DNA of 52,783 nt from Gammaproteobacteria bacterium (GCA_028293725.1 JAQGOE010000287.1:1-52783), one strand, 5' to 3'; shown: positions 1-8,992, counted from the first letter of the stretch. Translations and numbers: made by a program. The notes: generated from the letters alone by a model not told the origin.

Positions 1-384
1 GGCTTGGTCTTTCCCAACCGTGTGGGGAGGCCACTGCATCCCTCCAACGTCGCCACCCGGCTCTGGCAACCCCTGCGTGTGCGTGCGCAGGTTCCCGTGC
101 TCGACATGTATTCCCTGCGCCATACCTTCGCCTCTCTCGGACGCACGGCCGGCGAAGCGGCCTTCAACGTATCACGGGCAATGGGTCACAGCCGCTCGAC
201 GCTAGTCGATCAGGTGTATGCGCATGGCATGACTTCAGGACTGGCGAGCGTGGCGGAGAACGTGACGGCACGGGCCCTGGGAACGAAGCCACAACTGCGT
301 GTGATCGAGGGTGGTCAGCGGGACGTTAGACAGCCGTTAGATGAGACGGCGCCGCGAGCGGCGGACAAGGCCGCAACTGCTTGA
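1..384 (+). CDS. tyrosine recombinase/integrase, C-terminal fragment
   Basis: This is the C-terminal part of a site-specific tyrosine recombinase; the gene runs off the left edge, so its start is unseen. Counting from the first full codon, the visible catalytic features are the box II Arg-His pair (R40-H41, in SLRHTFASL), the conserved His of MGHS (H63) and the nucleophilic Tyr (Y73, in DQVYAH). These belong to the phage integrase catalytic fold, which cuts and rejoins DNA through a 3'-phosphotyrosine. About 50 residues follow the Tyr, an ordinary tail. The frame ends in TGA two bases before the end of the convergent YebC-like gene. Neither att sites nor a tRNA target are visible here, so whether it belongs to a genomic island on the left cannot be judged. 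Confidence 0.8.
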   Translation, partial: GLVFPNRVGRPLHPSNVATRLWQPLRVRAQVPVLDMYSLRHTFASLGRTAGEAAFNVSRAMGHSRSTLVDQVYAHGMTSGLASVAENVTARALGTKPQLRVIEGGQRDVRQPLDETAPRAADKAATA

Positions 385-385
385 T

Positions 386-982
386 TTACAAACGGGCGAT
401 AACGTCGTCGGCAATCTCGACATTCGAATAAACGTCCCGTACGTCGTCCAGATCTTCCAAAGCTTCCAACAATCGCACCGTCAATTCGCCCGCCGTGCCA
501 GACAAAGGCGTCGCGATCGAGGCGCGCTCCGTCACCGCGGCAGTCGTCGGTATGAACCCTCTGTCCGCCAGAATCGCCCGCACCGTCTCGAACTCAACCG
601 GATCGGCGAGCACCTCGATGGAGTTATCGGTACCTTGCACGACATCCTCGGCCCCGGCTTCCAGTGCCACCTGCATCAGCCGACCCTCGTCCGTGCCCGG
701 TGGAAACGTCATGAGCCCGACGATGTGGAACAGGTAGCTCACCGAACCCTGCGCGCCCAGATTTCCCCCATATTTCAGGAAGGTGTCGCGAACCTCGGCG
801 CCCGTGCGGTTCCGGTCATCCGTCACGGAATCCACGACGATCGCCGCCCCGCCCGGGCCGTAGCCTTCGTAGCGAACGGCCTTGAAAGATCCACCCGCCG
901 CGTGCACCGGCACCTTCTCCCTCCCCTTGGCCCGTGTCGCTCTGCGAAGCTGGATGCTAGCCCACTTGGTGTGACCTGCCAT
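386..982 (-). CDS. YebC/PmpR-family protein with internal N-terminal deletion
   Basis: The protein starts with the family hallmark MAGHTKWA (usual form MAGHSKWA) and continues from about residue 37 with the equally typical YEGYGPGG, then RNRTGAEVR and GGNLGAQGSVSYLF. It ends in the expected C-terminal domain. In normal family members of about 240-250 residues the YEGYGPGG motif lies near residue 87. Here the distance is about 48 residues shorter and the total is 198, so most of the small N-terminal helical domain is missing while the frame stays open. YebC proteins are DNA-binding regulators and, in more recent work, translation factors acting at proline-rich stalls. A shortened copy may be inactive or may be a second paralogue. 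The ATG at 982 is chosen for the MAGH hallmark; upstream codons do not resemble the family. Confidence 0.75.
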   Translation of the reverse strand: MAGHTKWASIQLRRATRAKGREKVPVHAAGGSFKAVRYEGYGPGGAAIVVDSVTDDRNRTGAEVRDTFLKYGGNLGAQGSVSYLFHIVGLMTFPPGTDEGRLMQVALEAGAEDVVQGTDNSIEVLADPVEFETVRAILADRGFIPTTAAVTERASIATPLSGTAGELTVRLLEALEDLDDVRDVYSNVEIADDVIARL

Positions 983-1108
983 GAGTACCGGGGGCGCTGG
1001 GGACGAAGCTAAGCTTCGGCACCGCTTGAGAAAACAGGCGGGTATGATAGCCGTAAACTCGCGCGGGCGACATGCCGCCAAGCCCCCGCCGTCCGAAAGA
1101 GCGTACCC

Positions 1109-3262
1109 GTGGAGACCATTCAACTTTGCTCGCCGGCGATCCAGGAAGCGATCGCCAGGGCGCGTGTTGCCATCGAGCAGGTGAGCCCGCAGGCTCACGA
1201 CGACTTGGCGGTCGGCGCGGAAGCGGCTGAGGTCATGGGCGCTCTTACGGAGGACATCGAGCTGGCCACGGCCATGCTGGTGCGTCCGGTCATCGGCCGT
1301 GAGGAACTCCAGACCGAGGTGCTGGCCGGTATCATCGGCCGCGCCGCCACAGATATAGCCCTCGCCCTACAGCGCCTCGGGGAGCTCGGGCTACCCCGCG
1401 ACTGGTCACCGGCGCGTGGTCTCGACGCCCGGCAAGCCGAAACGCTTCGCAAGATGCTGCTCGCGGTCGTAAGCGATCCCCGCCTGGTGCTGGCTCGCGT
1501 AGCCGAGCAACTCGTCCGCCTGCGCCACGCGCGGGAAACGTCACCGGAGGAGCGGGAACGGCGCGCGGTCGAGGCCCGTGCAATCTTCGCCCCGCTCGCC
1601 AATCGCCTCGGAGTCTGGCAGCTCAAGTGGGAGTTGGAGGACCTGGCGTTTCGTTACCTGGAGCCCGACGACTACCGGCGCATCGCGGCGGAGTTGAACG
1701 AGCGGCGCACGGACCGCGAGCGTTACATCGAAGAGCTGTGTGCGACCTTGCGAGCGGAACTCGCCAAGGCGGGTGTGCGCGCGGAGGTGTACGGACGACC
1801 GAAGCACATGTACAGCATCTACAGAAAGATGGCGCGTAAGCATCTCGCCTTCGAACAACTCTTCGACGTGCGCGCGGTAAGAGTCGTCGTGGACTCCATA
1901 CCCGAGTGCTATGCCGCCCTGGGAGTCGTGCACGGCCTGTGGCCCTACATCCAGGGCGAGTTCGATGACTACGTTGCAACCCCAAAAGACAACTTCTATC
2001 GCTCCATCCACACAGCCGTCATGGGTCCGCAAGGAAAGAGTGTCGAGGTGCAGATCCGCACACGTGAGATGCACGAGCACGCCGAGCTCGGCGTCGCCGC
2101 CCATTGGACCTACAAGGAAGGCGGAGCACGTGACGCGCAGTACGAGCGCAAGATCGAATGGGTACGACGGCTTCTCGAGCCACATGACACCACGAACTCC
2201 GGCGGCGAGACGGATTCGGAACGTGACTTCCTCGAGAGGGTCCGCACCGAGTTGTTCGAGGATCGAATTTACGCGCTCACCCCAAAGGGTGAGGTAATCG
2301 ATCTGCCGCGCGGCTCGACACCTCTCGACTTCGCATACAACGTCCACACTTCCCTCGGGCATCGGTGCCGTGGAGCAAAGGTAAACGGCCGCATCGTGCC
2401 GCTCACCTACACACTCTCGAACGGAGAGATCGTGGAAATCATCACCGGTAAGCAGGAAGCGCCGAGCCGCGACTGGATGGCCCCGGAGCAGGGTTATCTC
2501 GTCTCCCCTCGCAACAGGTCTAAAGTCCGTGGCTGGTTCCGTAAACAGGACGCGGGCGACAACCGCAGCGCGGGCCGCACCATCGCCGAGCGCGAATTGC
2601 AGCGGGTGGGCTTTCGGCAGGAGCAGTTTTCCGCCCTGGTGCAAGCGCTGGAAGCCCGTGACGCCGACCATCTCTACCAACTCCTCGGCGAAGGTGAGAT
2701 CACCGTCACACAACTCCTGCAGGCGGCCGCCCGGCTGCCGGGCTCCCAACTCGTCGAGGCTCGGCGACACGCGCCAGTCCCCCGTCCCGCGCCTGCGAGT
2801 ACCCGCCGTGGCGGCTCGCCCGTTGAGATTGAAGGCGTGGGCGACTTGCCGGCTACCCTCGCCCGCTGCTGCGCTCCGTTACGGCCACAGCCGATCGCGG
2901 GCTATGTAACAGTGGGTCGTGGAGTTACTATCCATCGCAGCGACTGCCCGAGCCTGGTGCGAATGCGCGCTACCAAGCCCGAGCGGGTGCTGAAAGTCGC
3001 ATGGGCTACGACCAATGGCGGTAGTCCCAGCGTTGAGTTGTCGGTCAGCGCCTATGACCGCAGAGGCCTGGTACGTGACATAACCGACGTCCTGGCGTTC
3101 GAGCGGCTGAGCATCGAGGCCATGACGACGACTACGGATCGTGGCACTGGAACGGCCCACGTGCTGGTTACCGTGGCGATCGGCGATCTCGAGCAACTCG
3201 TCCGCGTTCTGAAGCGCCTGGAGGCCGTGCCGAATGTGATCCATGCACGGCGCCTGCACTGA
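1109..3262 (+). CDS. relA: RelA-type (p)ppGpp synthetase
   Basis: A 717-residue long RelA/SpoT homologue that makes the alarmones ppGpp and pppGpp from GTP/GDP and ATP when starved ribosomes bind it. Residues 1-180 occupy the place of the hydrolase domain but lack the HD metal-binding motif, as in hydrolase-dead RelA. The synthetase domain spans about 225-340 with GRPKHMYSIYRKM and EFDDYVATPK. The acidic EFDD (284-287) is the RelA signature, where bifunctional SpoT has R-x-K-D. A TGS domain follows at about 385-448 (DRIYALTPKGEVIDLP) and an ACT domain closes the protein from about 640. The start is GTG, chosen because METIQL leads straight into the N-terminal helices; the ribosome-binding site is weak. 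It stands alone, divergent from the YebC-like gene. Confidence 0.92.
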   Translation: METIQLCSPAIQEAIARARVAIEQVSPQAHDDLAVGAEAAEVMGALTEDIELATAMLVRPVIGREELQTEVLAGIIGRAATDIALALQRLGELGLPRDWSPARGLDARQAETLRKMLLAVVSDPRLVLARVAEQLVRLRHARETSPEERERRAVEARAIFAPLANRLGVWQLKWELEDLAFRYLEPDDYRRIAAELNERRTDRERYIEELCATLRAELAKAGVRAEVYGRPKHMYSIYRKMARKHLAFEQLFDVRAVRVVVDSIPECYAALGVVHGLWPYIQGEFDDYVATPKDNFYRSIHTAVMGPQGKSVEVQIRTREMHEHAELGVAAHWTYKEGGARDAQYERKIEWVRRLLEPHDTTNSGGETDSERDFLERVRTELFEDRIYALTPKGEVIDLPRGSTPLDFAYNVHTSLGHRCRGAKVNGRIVPLTYTLSNGEIVEIITGKQEAPSRDWMAPEQGYLVSPRNRSKVRGWFRKQDAGDNRSAGRTIAERELQRVGFRQEQFSALVQALEARDADHLYQLLGEGEITVTQLLQAAARLPGSQLVEARRHAPVPRPAPASTRRGGSPVEIEGVGDLPATLARCCAPLRPQPIAGYVTVGRGVTIHRSDCPSLVRMRATKPERVLKVAWATTNGGSPSVELSVSAYDRRGLVRDITDVLAFERLSIEAMTTTTDRGTGTAHVLVTVAIGDLEQLVRVLKRLEAVPNVIHARRLH

Positions 3263-3418
3263 GGTCCCCTGCACTGAAGTCTCGGTCTGACATTCGGCCC
3301 AGTCTTACTTGTATTGATAATATGGAAACGTGATCTGGAACGGCGTCCGCCAGGCCCTGTCGCTGTATGAAGACAGGAGTCAAACAAGGCTCCCAGGGAT
3401 TGGAGCCGCCACGGATTT

Positions 3419-5239
3419 ATGCGCGTCCTCGTTGTCGATCAGGATTCAACACTCCTCACAGCGATCACCCGTACGCTGGGAGAGTATTTCAGTATTGATG
3501 CCGTCACGAACAAGGCAGACTGCCTCGACCTCGTGCGGGTGAATGACTTCGATGTCATCGTGGCAGGCGAACGCCTGGAAGACGGCTCAGGCCTCGAGTT
3601 GCTGGGACAACTCGCCAGGACTCGCCCCGAAATGCTGCGGATCTTTGCCGCCGAGCGCGAGCGGCTGAAGCTATTGAAGGGCCGCCTGGGGCCCTTTGGC
3701 CTCTTCCGGACGCTGGCCTACCCGATCCAGCCCCGGCAGCTCCTGGCCGCGCTTTCGGCCGCGTCGGGTACCGAGGATTATGCCGAGGAGGCCCCGGAAG
3801 CCGGGGTGGAGGCAGCGCCCTCACCGACCCCGGAGGCCGAAGCCCAAGTGGCACCGGCGGCCGAGCCTGCGGCACGCAGGCCAGCGCCGTCTGGCAAAGC
3901 GGCGTCGGAGTCCCTACGCACGCCAGAAAACGTCGCTGTCGTGACATGGGCGCCCTTCCCCACGCCAGAGCCCGTCAGGGTCGCGGCATCAGCGCATGCG
4001 CGCATGCCGGAGGCTCTCACGGTCGTCTCGTCGGCACCTGCACGCACCCCAGAGCCTGTCACCGTCACGGCGTCCGCACGCGCACCCTCGCAAAGGTACC
4101 GTGTTGGAAGTCCAGCAGGCATCCCCGCGACCGCAATGAACAACGCGCAGACCGCGCAAGCTGCCCCGGCCAGGCAAACAGCCTCGCCAGGTGCGACCGC
4201 CCGCGCACGCGGCGCCGCGGTGCCCGGCCAGCCGCGCCAAGTCCCCCGCCAGCCCACTCCGACAGCGCTGGCCGCGGCATCCAAACTCGACATCGTGACA
4301 CGCCCGAAAGGTTACCCACTGCCGAGCGAAACGAGTCCCGCACGAAGCGCCTTCCTCGTCGGTGCCGGTGTGATTCTCGTCCTGGGCGGCCTGGCGCTGT
4401 CATTCAAGATCTTCAACACCAAGGACGAGCCCGTCGCCCCCGCGACCAACGTGTCGGCCGCACGAAGCCCACACTTCCCGCCGGAAGTCGTCAAGCTCGT
4501 AGCGGATACCGAAGTGGCCTTCCAACAGGACAACTTCAAAACCGCGCGCACCGACGTGGCGGCTCTCCAGCAGATCGCACCAGACCATCCGCGATTGCCG
4601 TTTTTCGAGTCGCTCGTCAAGCGGCTCGAGGCCACCAACCGGGACGCTTCGGCAAAAGCGGCGGCGGCCAGGACACTTTCAAGGTCGGGCGCCTCGAGCG
4701 CGCGGCCCTCATCGGCGCCAGCGAACTCATCGGCCGCAGCAATCTCCCGCCGGCAACCCGACAACAACCGCGACACCGCGTCCACGTCTGGAGCAGTCAC
4801 CACCCCGGTATCAACCGCCACGGTCGCCACCTTCGCCGGCCGAACCCTCGAAGATTCGAGCTCCGGCACTACCGCGACTCAAGCGGAGGCCACCCCATCT
4901 CAGGCGATGGCAACTCCCATACCACGCCGCCCCGGCTCGGCAGCGCCACTGCCGGACACCCAGGAGGCGCGACTCGTCCAACACATCGCTGCGGAATACC
5001 CCCGGGACGCCGCCCGAAAAGGCATCGAGGGCTCCGTCGATGTCAGCTTCACGGTGACTTCGCAAGGCAAGGTAACCGACGTCCTGGTCCTCGACTCCGA
5101 GCCGTCGGAAATCTTCAACCGGTCCGCCGTCGCAGCGGTGCGCCGTTGGAAGTACGATCCGAAGACGATAGGCGGCGTCCCCGTCGAGTCGCATCTGCAA
5201 CTGCGCCTGCAGTTCAAGCTCGACCCGCGCAGCCGTTGA
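3419..5239 (+). CDS. degenerate receiver domain - membrane segment - TonB C-terminal domain fusion
   Basis: A 606-residue protein with an unusual order. Residues 1-115 form a response-regulator receiver fold (VLVVDQDS at the start, EDGSGLELL in the middle). The phosphoacceptor position carries Gly (G50, in IVAGERL) and the switch Lys is replaced by Tyr (Y101, in LAYP), so phosphorylation is unlikely. A long Ala/Pro/Thr-rich linker follows to about residue 300. One hydrophobic segment (about 309-331, FLVGAGVILVLGGLAL) is a likely transmembrane helix. The C-terminal 85 residues (from about 520) are a TonB C-terminal domain with AEYPRDAARKGIEGSV and RRWKYDPKTIGG. The topology would put the pseudo-receiver in the cytoplasm and TonB in the periplasm. 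No ExbB/ExbD genes are adjacent. The ATG at 3419 sits after GGATTGGAG. Confidence 0.82.
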   Translation: MRVLVVDQDSTLLTAITRTLGEYFSIDAVTNKADCLDLVRVNDFDVIVAGERLEDGSGLELLGQLARTRPEMLRIFAAERERLKLLKGRLGPFGLFRTLAYPIQPRQLLAALSAASGTEDYAEEAPEAGVEAAPSPTPEAEAQVAPAAEPAARRPAPSGKAASESLRTPENVAVVTWAPFPTPEPVRVAASAHARMPEALTVVSSAPARTPEPVTVTASARAPSQRYRVGSPAGIPATAMNNAQTAQAAPARQTASPGATARARGAAVPGQPRQVPRQPTPTALAAASKLDIVTRPKGYPLPSETSPARSAFLVGAGVILVLGGLALSFKIFNTKDEPVAPATNVSAARSPHFPPEVVKLVADTEVAFQQDNFKTARTDVAALQQIAPDHPRLPFFESLVKRLEATNRDASAKAAAARTLSRSGASSARPSSAPANSSAAAISRRQPDNNRDTASTSGAVTTPVSTATVATFAGRTLEDSSSGTTATQAEATPSQAMATPIPRRPGSAAPLPDTQEARLVQHIAAEYPRDAARKGIEGSVDVSFTVTSQGKVTDVLVLDSEPSEIFNRSAVAAVRRWKYDPKTIGGVPVESHLQLRLQFKLDPRSR

Positions 5240-5247
5240 CCCTCGAT

Positions 5248-7173
5248 TCAACGACTCTCCAGCAAGGCGACGATCGCGCTGAGGTGACGCCGCATAGCCG
5301 TGTCAGCCGCATCGCTCCCATCCTGATTGTGAAGCGCCGCGTTGGCGCCGGCTTGCAGCAGTACTCGACAAACCTCCGTATGCCCCTCCCGAGTCGCCAC
5401 AATGAGCGGCGTGTTGCCCGCGGCATTCTGGGCATCGACCGACGCCCCGCCGTCGAGGAGCGTGCGCACGACCGCCAAGTCACCAAGCGCGGCTGCAGAG
5501 ATCAGCGGGCTGTCGCCCGCAGTGTTCTTCGCATCGGGCAATAGTCCTTTGCGCAGCAGTCGCTGCACGACGCCGGCGTGCCCAGCCTGGACCGCGGCGA
5601 AGAGCGGCGACTGTTGGAGCGCCGATCCGTCGACAGGCGAGCCGGCAGCCAGCAGTTTGTCGACAATCTGTTCATTGCCGCCACTCGCGGCAAACCACAA
5701 AGCGTTACGACCGAGACGGTCTCTGATTGCGAGATTCGGCTTCGCCGCCATCAGGATTTCCACTATCTCGAGATCCTGCGCGGCCACGGCGACCATGAGC
5801 GCCGTCACTCGACCCGGATAGGCGGCGTTGATGTCAGCACCGGCGTCGAGGAGCAATTTGACACCGGTCACGTCCCCAGCGCGGGCAGAACGCACGAGCG
5901 GGGGATCCTCGGTAAGCCCACGTATATCAGGAGACACGCCCTTTCCCAACAGCGCATCGAGCACGTCCGTAACTCCATGCGCCGCGGCGTACCCCAAGGC
6001 TGTCGTGCCATCATTATTAGCAAGGCTGGCAACAGCCCCGGCTTTCAACAAGGGCGCGACAACCGCCGCCGCATGGTACTTCGCTGCGACGATCAATGGC
6101 GTGTCGCCATACGGTGTGGGTTCGTCAGCCCGGGCGCCGGCCGTCAAGAGTGCTTCGACGGCATCCGCGTCGTCGCGACTCGCCGCGATCGCTACAGCCG
6201 GCCAGTTATCGTATAACTCGCCAGGATGTGTCGGATCGACGCCGGTCTCCACCCGCACCATCGCGACTTTCAAACTACCAGTGGCCCCCGCATCGCGCAG
6301 AAGCCGCGCGACCTCCGCGTGTCCCGTCTTTCCGGCTACGTCCAACACCGTCCAACCGTCTGCGTTCGCGTCGTTGAATGACGCGTGGGCGGCGAGAAGA
6401 CGCGCGACATGCTGCGTTCGACCAACGCGGGCCGCATAGAAAAGCGCAGTATTGCCGACGCTGTCATGCGCATTGACTGTCTTGGTCCCCGCCATGACCG
6501 CATCGAAAATGGGCTGGCTTGCCACTTCGGCGGCGAGCATCAGCGGGGTCACTCCGAAATGGTCGGCGTGGTCAGCAGATGCGCCCGCCGCCAGCAACCG
6601 CTTCACCGCAGTCTCCGATCCGCTCATTACCGCGTACGACAGCGGTGGGCGCCCGAAGGCGTCCGCGGTCTCCACGCCCGCCGCTTTGATGAACGTCTCG
6701 ACAGACTTCTCATCTCCGTGCCGGATGGCCCAAATCAACAACTCCCGCGCGAGTCGCACATCACCCGACGCACTCCGTGTCGGAGGAATAGCGAGACCCG
6801 CCAGGGCCCGCGAAGCCTCTGGGTAGGATTTATCGGCCGCAGCCGCCAGCCAACGCCGTGCGTCGGCTTCCGACACCGGGGTGCCCAGGCCATTGGCATA
6901 AACGAGCCCCAGCAGATACTGCGACTGCACGTCGCCATGCTCCGCCGCGAGCTGCAACTCATGGAGGGCCGCGGCGAATTGCTTGGTCCGCAAGAACGCC
7001 TTCGCTTCCGCCGCCGGAGGACTATCAGGCACCCGCACATCGGCAGCCCGTACGCCGGGAACCCGCGATTTCGCCGCGTCCGTGACGGAGGCCGCAGTCC
7101 GGTGCTGCGGAATCACACCGCATGCGGCCAGCGCCAGCAGCAGGCAGGCGCAACACACCCGGAGCAGTTTCAT
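5248..7173 (-). CDS. ankyrin-repeat lipoprotein with a Sel1-like repeat
   Basis: A 641-residue protein starting MKLLRV with a lipoprotein signal whose lipobox LAAC puts the lipidated Cys at position 18. This signal fixes the start at 7173 rather than at upstream in-frame codons. Residues about 72-127 match a Sel1/TPR-like repeat (YLLGLVYANGLGTP, ADARRWLAAAAD). From about 140 to the end the sequence is a long run of ankyrin repeats with the usual pattern (DAFGRPPLSYAVMSG, DHFGVTPLMLAAEV, NNDGTTALGYAAAHG, NAAGNTPLIVATREG). Both repeat types are protein-binding scaffolds without catalysis, so an envelope scaffold attached to a membrane leaflet is the likely role. It is transcribed divergently from the cytochrome operon across about 240 bases and converges on the receiver-TonB gene with an 8-base gap. 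Confidence 0.82.
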   Translation of the reverse strand: MKLLRVCCACLLLALAACGVIPQHRTAASVTDAAKSRVPGVRAADVRVPDSPPAAEAKAFLRTKQFAAALHELQLAAEHGDVQSQYLLGLVYANGLGTPVSEADARRWLAAAADKSYPEASRALAGLAIPPTRSASGDVRLARELLIWAIRHGDEKSVETFIKAAGVETADAFGRPPLSYAVMSGSETAVKRLLAAGASADHADHFGVTPLMLAAEVASQPIFDAVMAGTKTVNAHDSVGNTALFYAARVGRTQHVARLLAAHASFNDANADGWTVLDVAGKTGHAEVARLLRDAGATGSLKVAMVRVETGVDPTHPGELYDNWPAVAIAASRDDADAVEALLTAGARADEPTPYGDTPLIVAAKYHAAAVVAPLLKAGAVASLANNDGTTALGYAAAHGVTDVLDALLGKGVSPDIRGLTEDPPLVRSARAGDVTGVKLLLDAGADINAAYPGRVTALMVAVAAQDLEIVEILMAAKPNLAIRDRLGRNALWFAASGGNEQIVDKLLAAGSPVDGSALQQSPLFAAVQAGHAGVVQRLLRKGLLPDAKNTAGDSPLISAAALGDLAVVRTLLDGGASVDAQNAAGNTPLIVATREGHTEVCRVLLQAGANAALHNQDGSDAADTAMRRHLSAIVALLESR

Positions 7174-7414
7174 GCGGTCTCGTACCTGTGTCGCTGTTCG
7201 CAGATTTTGTGGCGCCGGATACACGCCGCGCGCCGACAAAGTAACCTCGTGTTTGGATTGAACAAAGACGTCGCCTTTCACCGACATGCCAGACAGGTGC
7301 CACCCATTGTTGCTGAAAGTGGCGCTCGAGTCTGCGAACCGCGACGCTTGGACGCTTTGTTTGACACGGGATACAACTAGGGTGCGTTCCTGTTCGACGA
7401 CCTGACGGACGCTT

Positions 7415-8161
7415 ATGTCACCTCGGGATACTTACTGGTTCCTCGCCGGCGCGGCATCGGGCCTGATGGCGGGTGCGCTCGGCATTTACCTGCTCATCGG
7501 CACTGACAAGAACACCCACTCCACCATAACCAACACATCCAGTCTGTTGATGCCGGGAGATAGCTGGCCCAGCGTGGCCGACACCAGCATTGCAGTCACC
7601 GACACAACCGGCTCTGCCGCAACGACCGGCTCCGTCGCCACGCCGAAGGGCGCCAACGCTGGCGCACTCGATGAGGTCACCCGGAGTCTTGCCGAGCGGC
7701 TTGCAAAGAAAGGGGGAACAGACGACGAATGGCGCCTGTTGGCGCAGTCGTACGATTACATGGGACGAACTGACGAAGCGCGTGCGGCACGCACGCACGT
7801 GGCTGCGACGGATGGCAGCCGAATTTCCGGAACCGTACAAATCTCGGCCGAACTCGCCGGGCATGCGGCTCCCGGTACCACTCTCTTCATCTACGCGACC
7901 GATGGCTCCACATCGGGCCCGCCCCTCGCCGTCCTGCGACTGCGGGTGGATCGCTGGCCGGTCTCATTCGTGCTCGATGACGCTGACGCCATGATTCCCG
8001 GCCGGAATCTCTCCGCTGCGAAAACCGTGCAGCTCGAAGCCCGGGTTTCGCAAAGCGGCGAGGCGCTGCCGCGAGCTGGCGATCTGGTCGGCAAGCTGGC
8101 CAACGTGGATCCACATACCACGCACGCCGTCAACATCTCGATCGACCACAAAATAAGCTGA
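7415..8161 (+). CDS. CcmI/CycH-like cytochrome c biogenesis factor, C-terminal-domain type
   Basis: A 248-residue membrane-anchored protein. Residues about 8-27 (WFLAGAASGLMAGALGIYLL) form one N-terminal transmembrane helix. A short TPR-like stretch at about 90-125 (WRLLAQSYDYMGRTDEARAA) precedes a C-terminal domain from about 130 that resembles the periplasmic end of CcmI/CycH (ISGTVQISAELAG, APGTTLFIYA, LDDADAMIPG, ARVSQSGEALPRAGDL). In known systems this part presents apocytochrome c to the haem ligation machinery. Full CcmI proteins carry two N-terminal helices and are longer, so this is a reduced relative. It is the first gene of the multihaem operon, only 9 bases before the next gene, which suggests a helper dedicated to the cytochromes downstream. 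No other ccm genes are visible here. Confidence 0.72.
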   Translation: MSPRDTYWFLAGAASGLMAGALGIYLLIGTDKNTHSTITNTSSLLMPGDSWPSVADTSIAVTDTTGSAATTGSVATPKGANAGALDEVTRSLAERLAKKGGTDDEWRLLAQSYDYMGRTDEARAARTHVAATDGSRISGTVQISAELAGHAAPGTTLFIYATDGSTSGPPLAVLRLRVDRWPVSFVLDDADAMIPGRNLSAAKTVQLEARVSQSGEALPRAGDLVGKLANVDPHTTHAVNISIDHKIS

Positions 8162-8170
8162 CAGCACCTC

Positions 8171-8992
8171 ATGCGGCAAGCACGCACACGCTTCTCACCC
8201 GAACGCGCGCTTTTCATCGCCGCCGCGCTCGTCCTGGTGCTCGGCACACAGACGCCGGTCACCAGCTACATGAGTCCGAGAAGCGGCATCGGCTATGCGC
8301 TCGGAGTCTGCGGTGGCGTCCTACTCCTGGTGCAATCCCTGTATCCCTTCCGCAAACGGCTGCTCTCGTTCCGCCTGCTGATCATGCTGGGAACCGTAGC
8401 CCCGCTGCTGATCCTGGTGCACTGTGGCTTCGGTCTGGGAGCCACCAACAGCAACATCGCCCTCGTTGCCATGTTGCTGGTCGCCGTCAGTGGCCTGTTC
8501 GGCCGTTACTTCTACGCGAAAACCCACTCCTGTACCGACGGGCGTAAAGCTACCATGGCCGAACTGGAGCGTCGTGCACACGAGATCAAGGAGCGTGGTA
8601 GCAGACTTCTGCTGCTGCCCGAGCTAGCCGATCGTCTCTTCAACGAAGAGCGCGAGATTCAGGAGGTGGCGGATTGGACCGGCCCCAGCATCGTACTCGC
8701 CCCCTTCGCCGTCGCCGGGCGACACGCCGGGAGCCGCCGCCTGCTCTGTGACTACGCCCGCGCCGCGATCGACGGCAATGCCGCCCGCCACAAGGCGATA
8801 GCGGCGCAACGAGAGCGTATCGAGCAAGTGACGTTCGATTACATCTCGCAGCGATTGCGGGCGACGCGCGAGATCGTCGAATTTCGGGTGTACGAGCGCC
8901 TGTTCTCGGCCTGGCGAGTCGTGCATGTGCCGCTGTTCCTCATTCTCATCGCGGCCGGCATCGTGCATGTCATTTCGGTGCACGTTTACTGA
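8171..8992 (+). CDS. polytopic membrane protein with histidine-bearing helices, possible b-type cytochrome
   Basis: A 273-residue inner-membrane protein with about four transmembrane segments before residue 120 and one at the C-terminus. The third/fourth helices read LLILVHCGFGL and VSGLFGRYFYAKTH; the last reads WRVVHVPLFLILIAAGIVHV and ends VISVHVY. Paired histidines one or two turns apart at helix ends resemble haem b ligands, so the protein may bind haem b and oxidise quinol. This is inference; I do not recognise a named family. Between the membrane parts lies a helical soluble region of about 120 residues (ELERRAHEIKERG, RERIEQVTFDYISQRL). It sits between the CcmI-like gene and the 21-haem cytochrome in the same operon, the right place for an electron-input subunit. 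Confidence 0.6.
   Translation: MRQARTRFSPERALFIAAALVLVLGTQTPVTSYMSPRSGIGYALGVCGGVLLLVQSLYPFRKRLLSFRLLIMLGTVAPLLILVHCGFGLGATNSNIALVAMLLVAVSGLFGRYFYAKTHSCTDGRKATMAELERRAHEIKERGSRLLLLPELADRLFNEEREIQEVADWTGPSIVLAPFAVAGRHAGSRRLLCDYARAAIDGNAARHKAIAAQRERIEQVTFDYISQRLRATREIVEFRVYERLFSAWRVVHVPLFLILIAAGIVHVISVHVY

Noticed and set aside
983..1198. 72-residue N-terminal extension of the YebC-like protein
   Set aside because: The family hallmark MAGHTKWA starts at 982, and the upstream part overlaps the start of relA.
3946..5544. 532-codon plus-strand frame overlapping the receiver-TonB gene
   Set aside because: Arg/Pro-rich, no family resemblance; a GC-rich shadow of the real frame, which has recognisable receiver and TonB domains.
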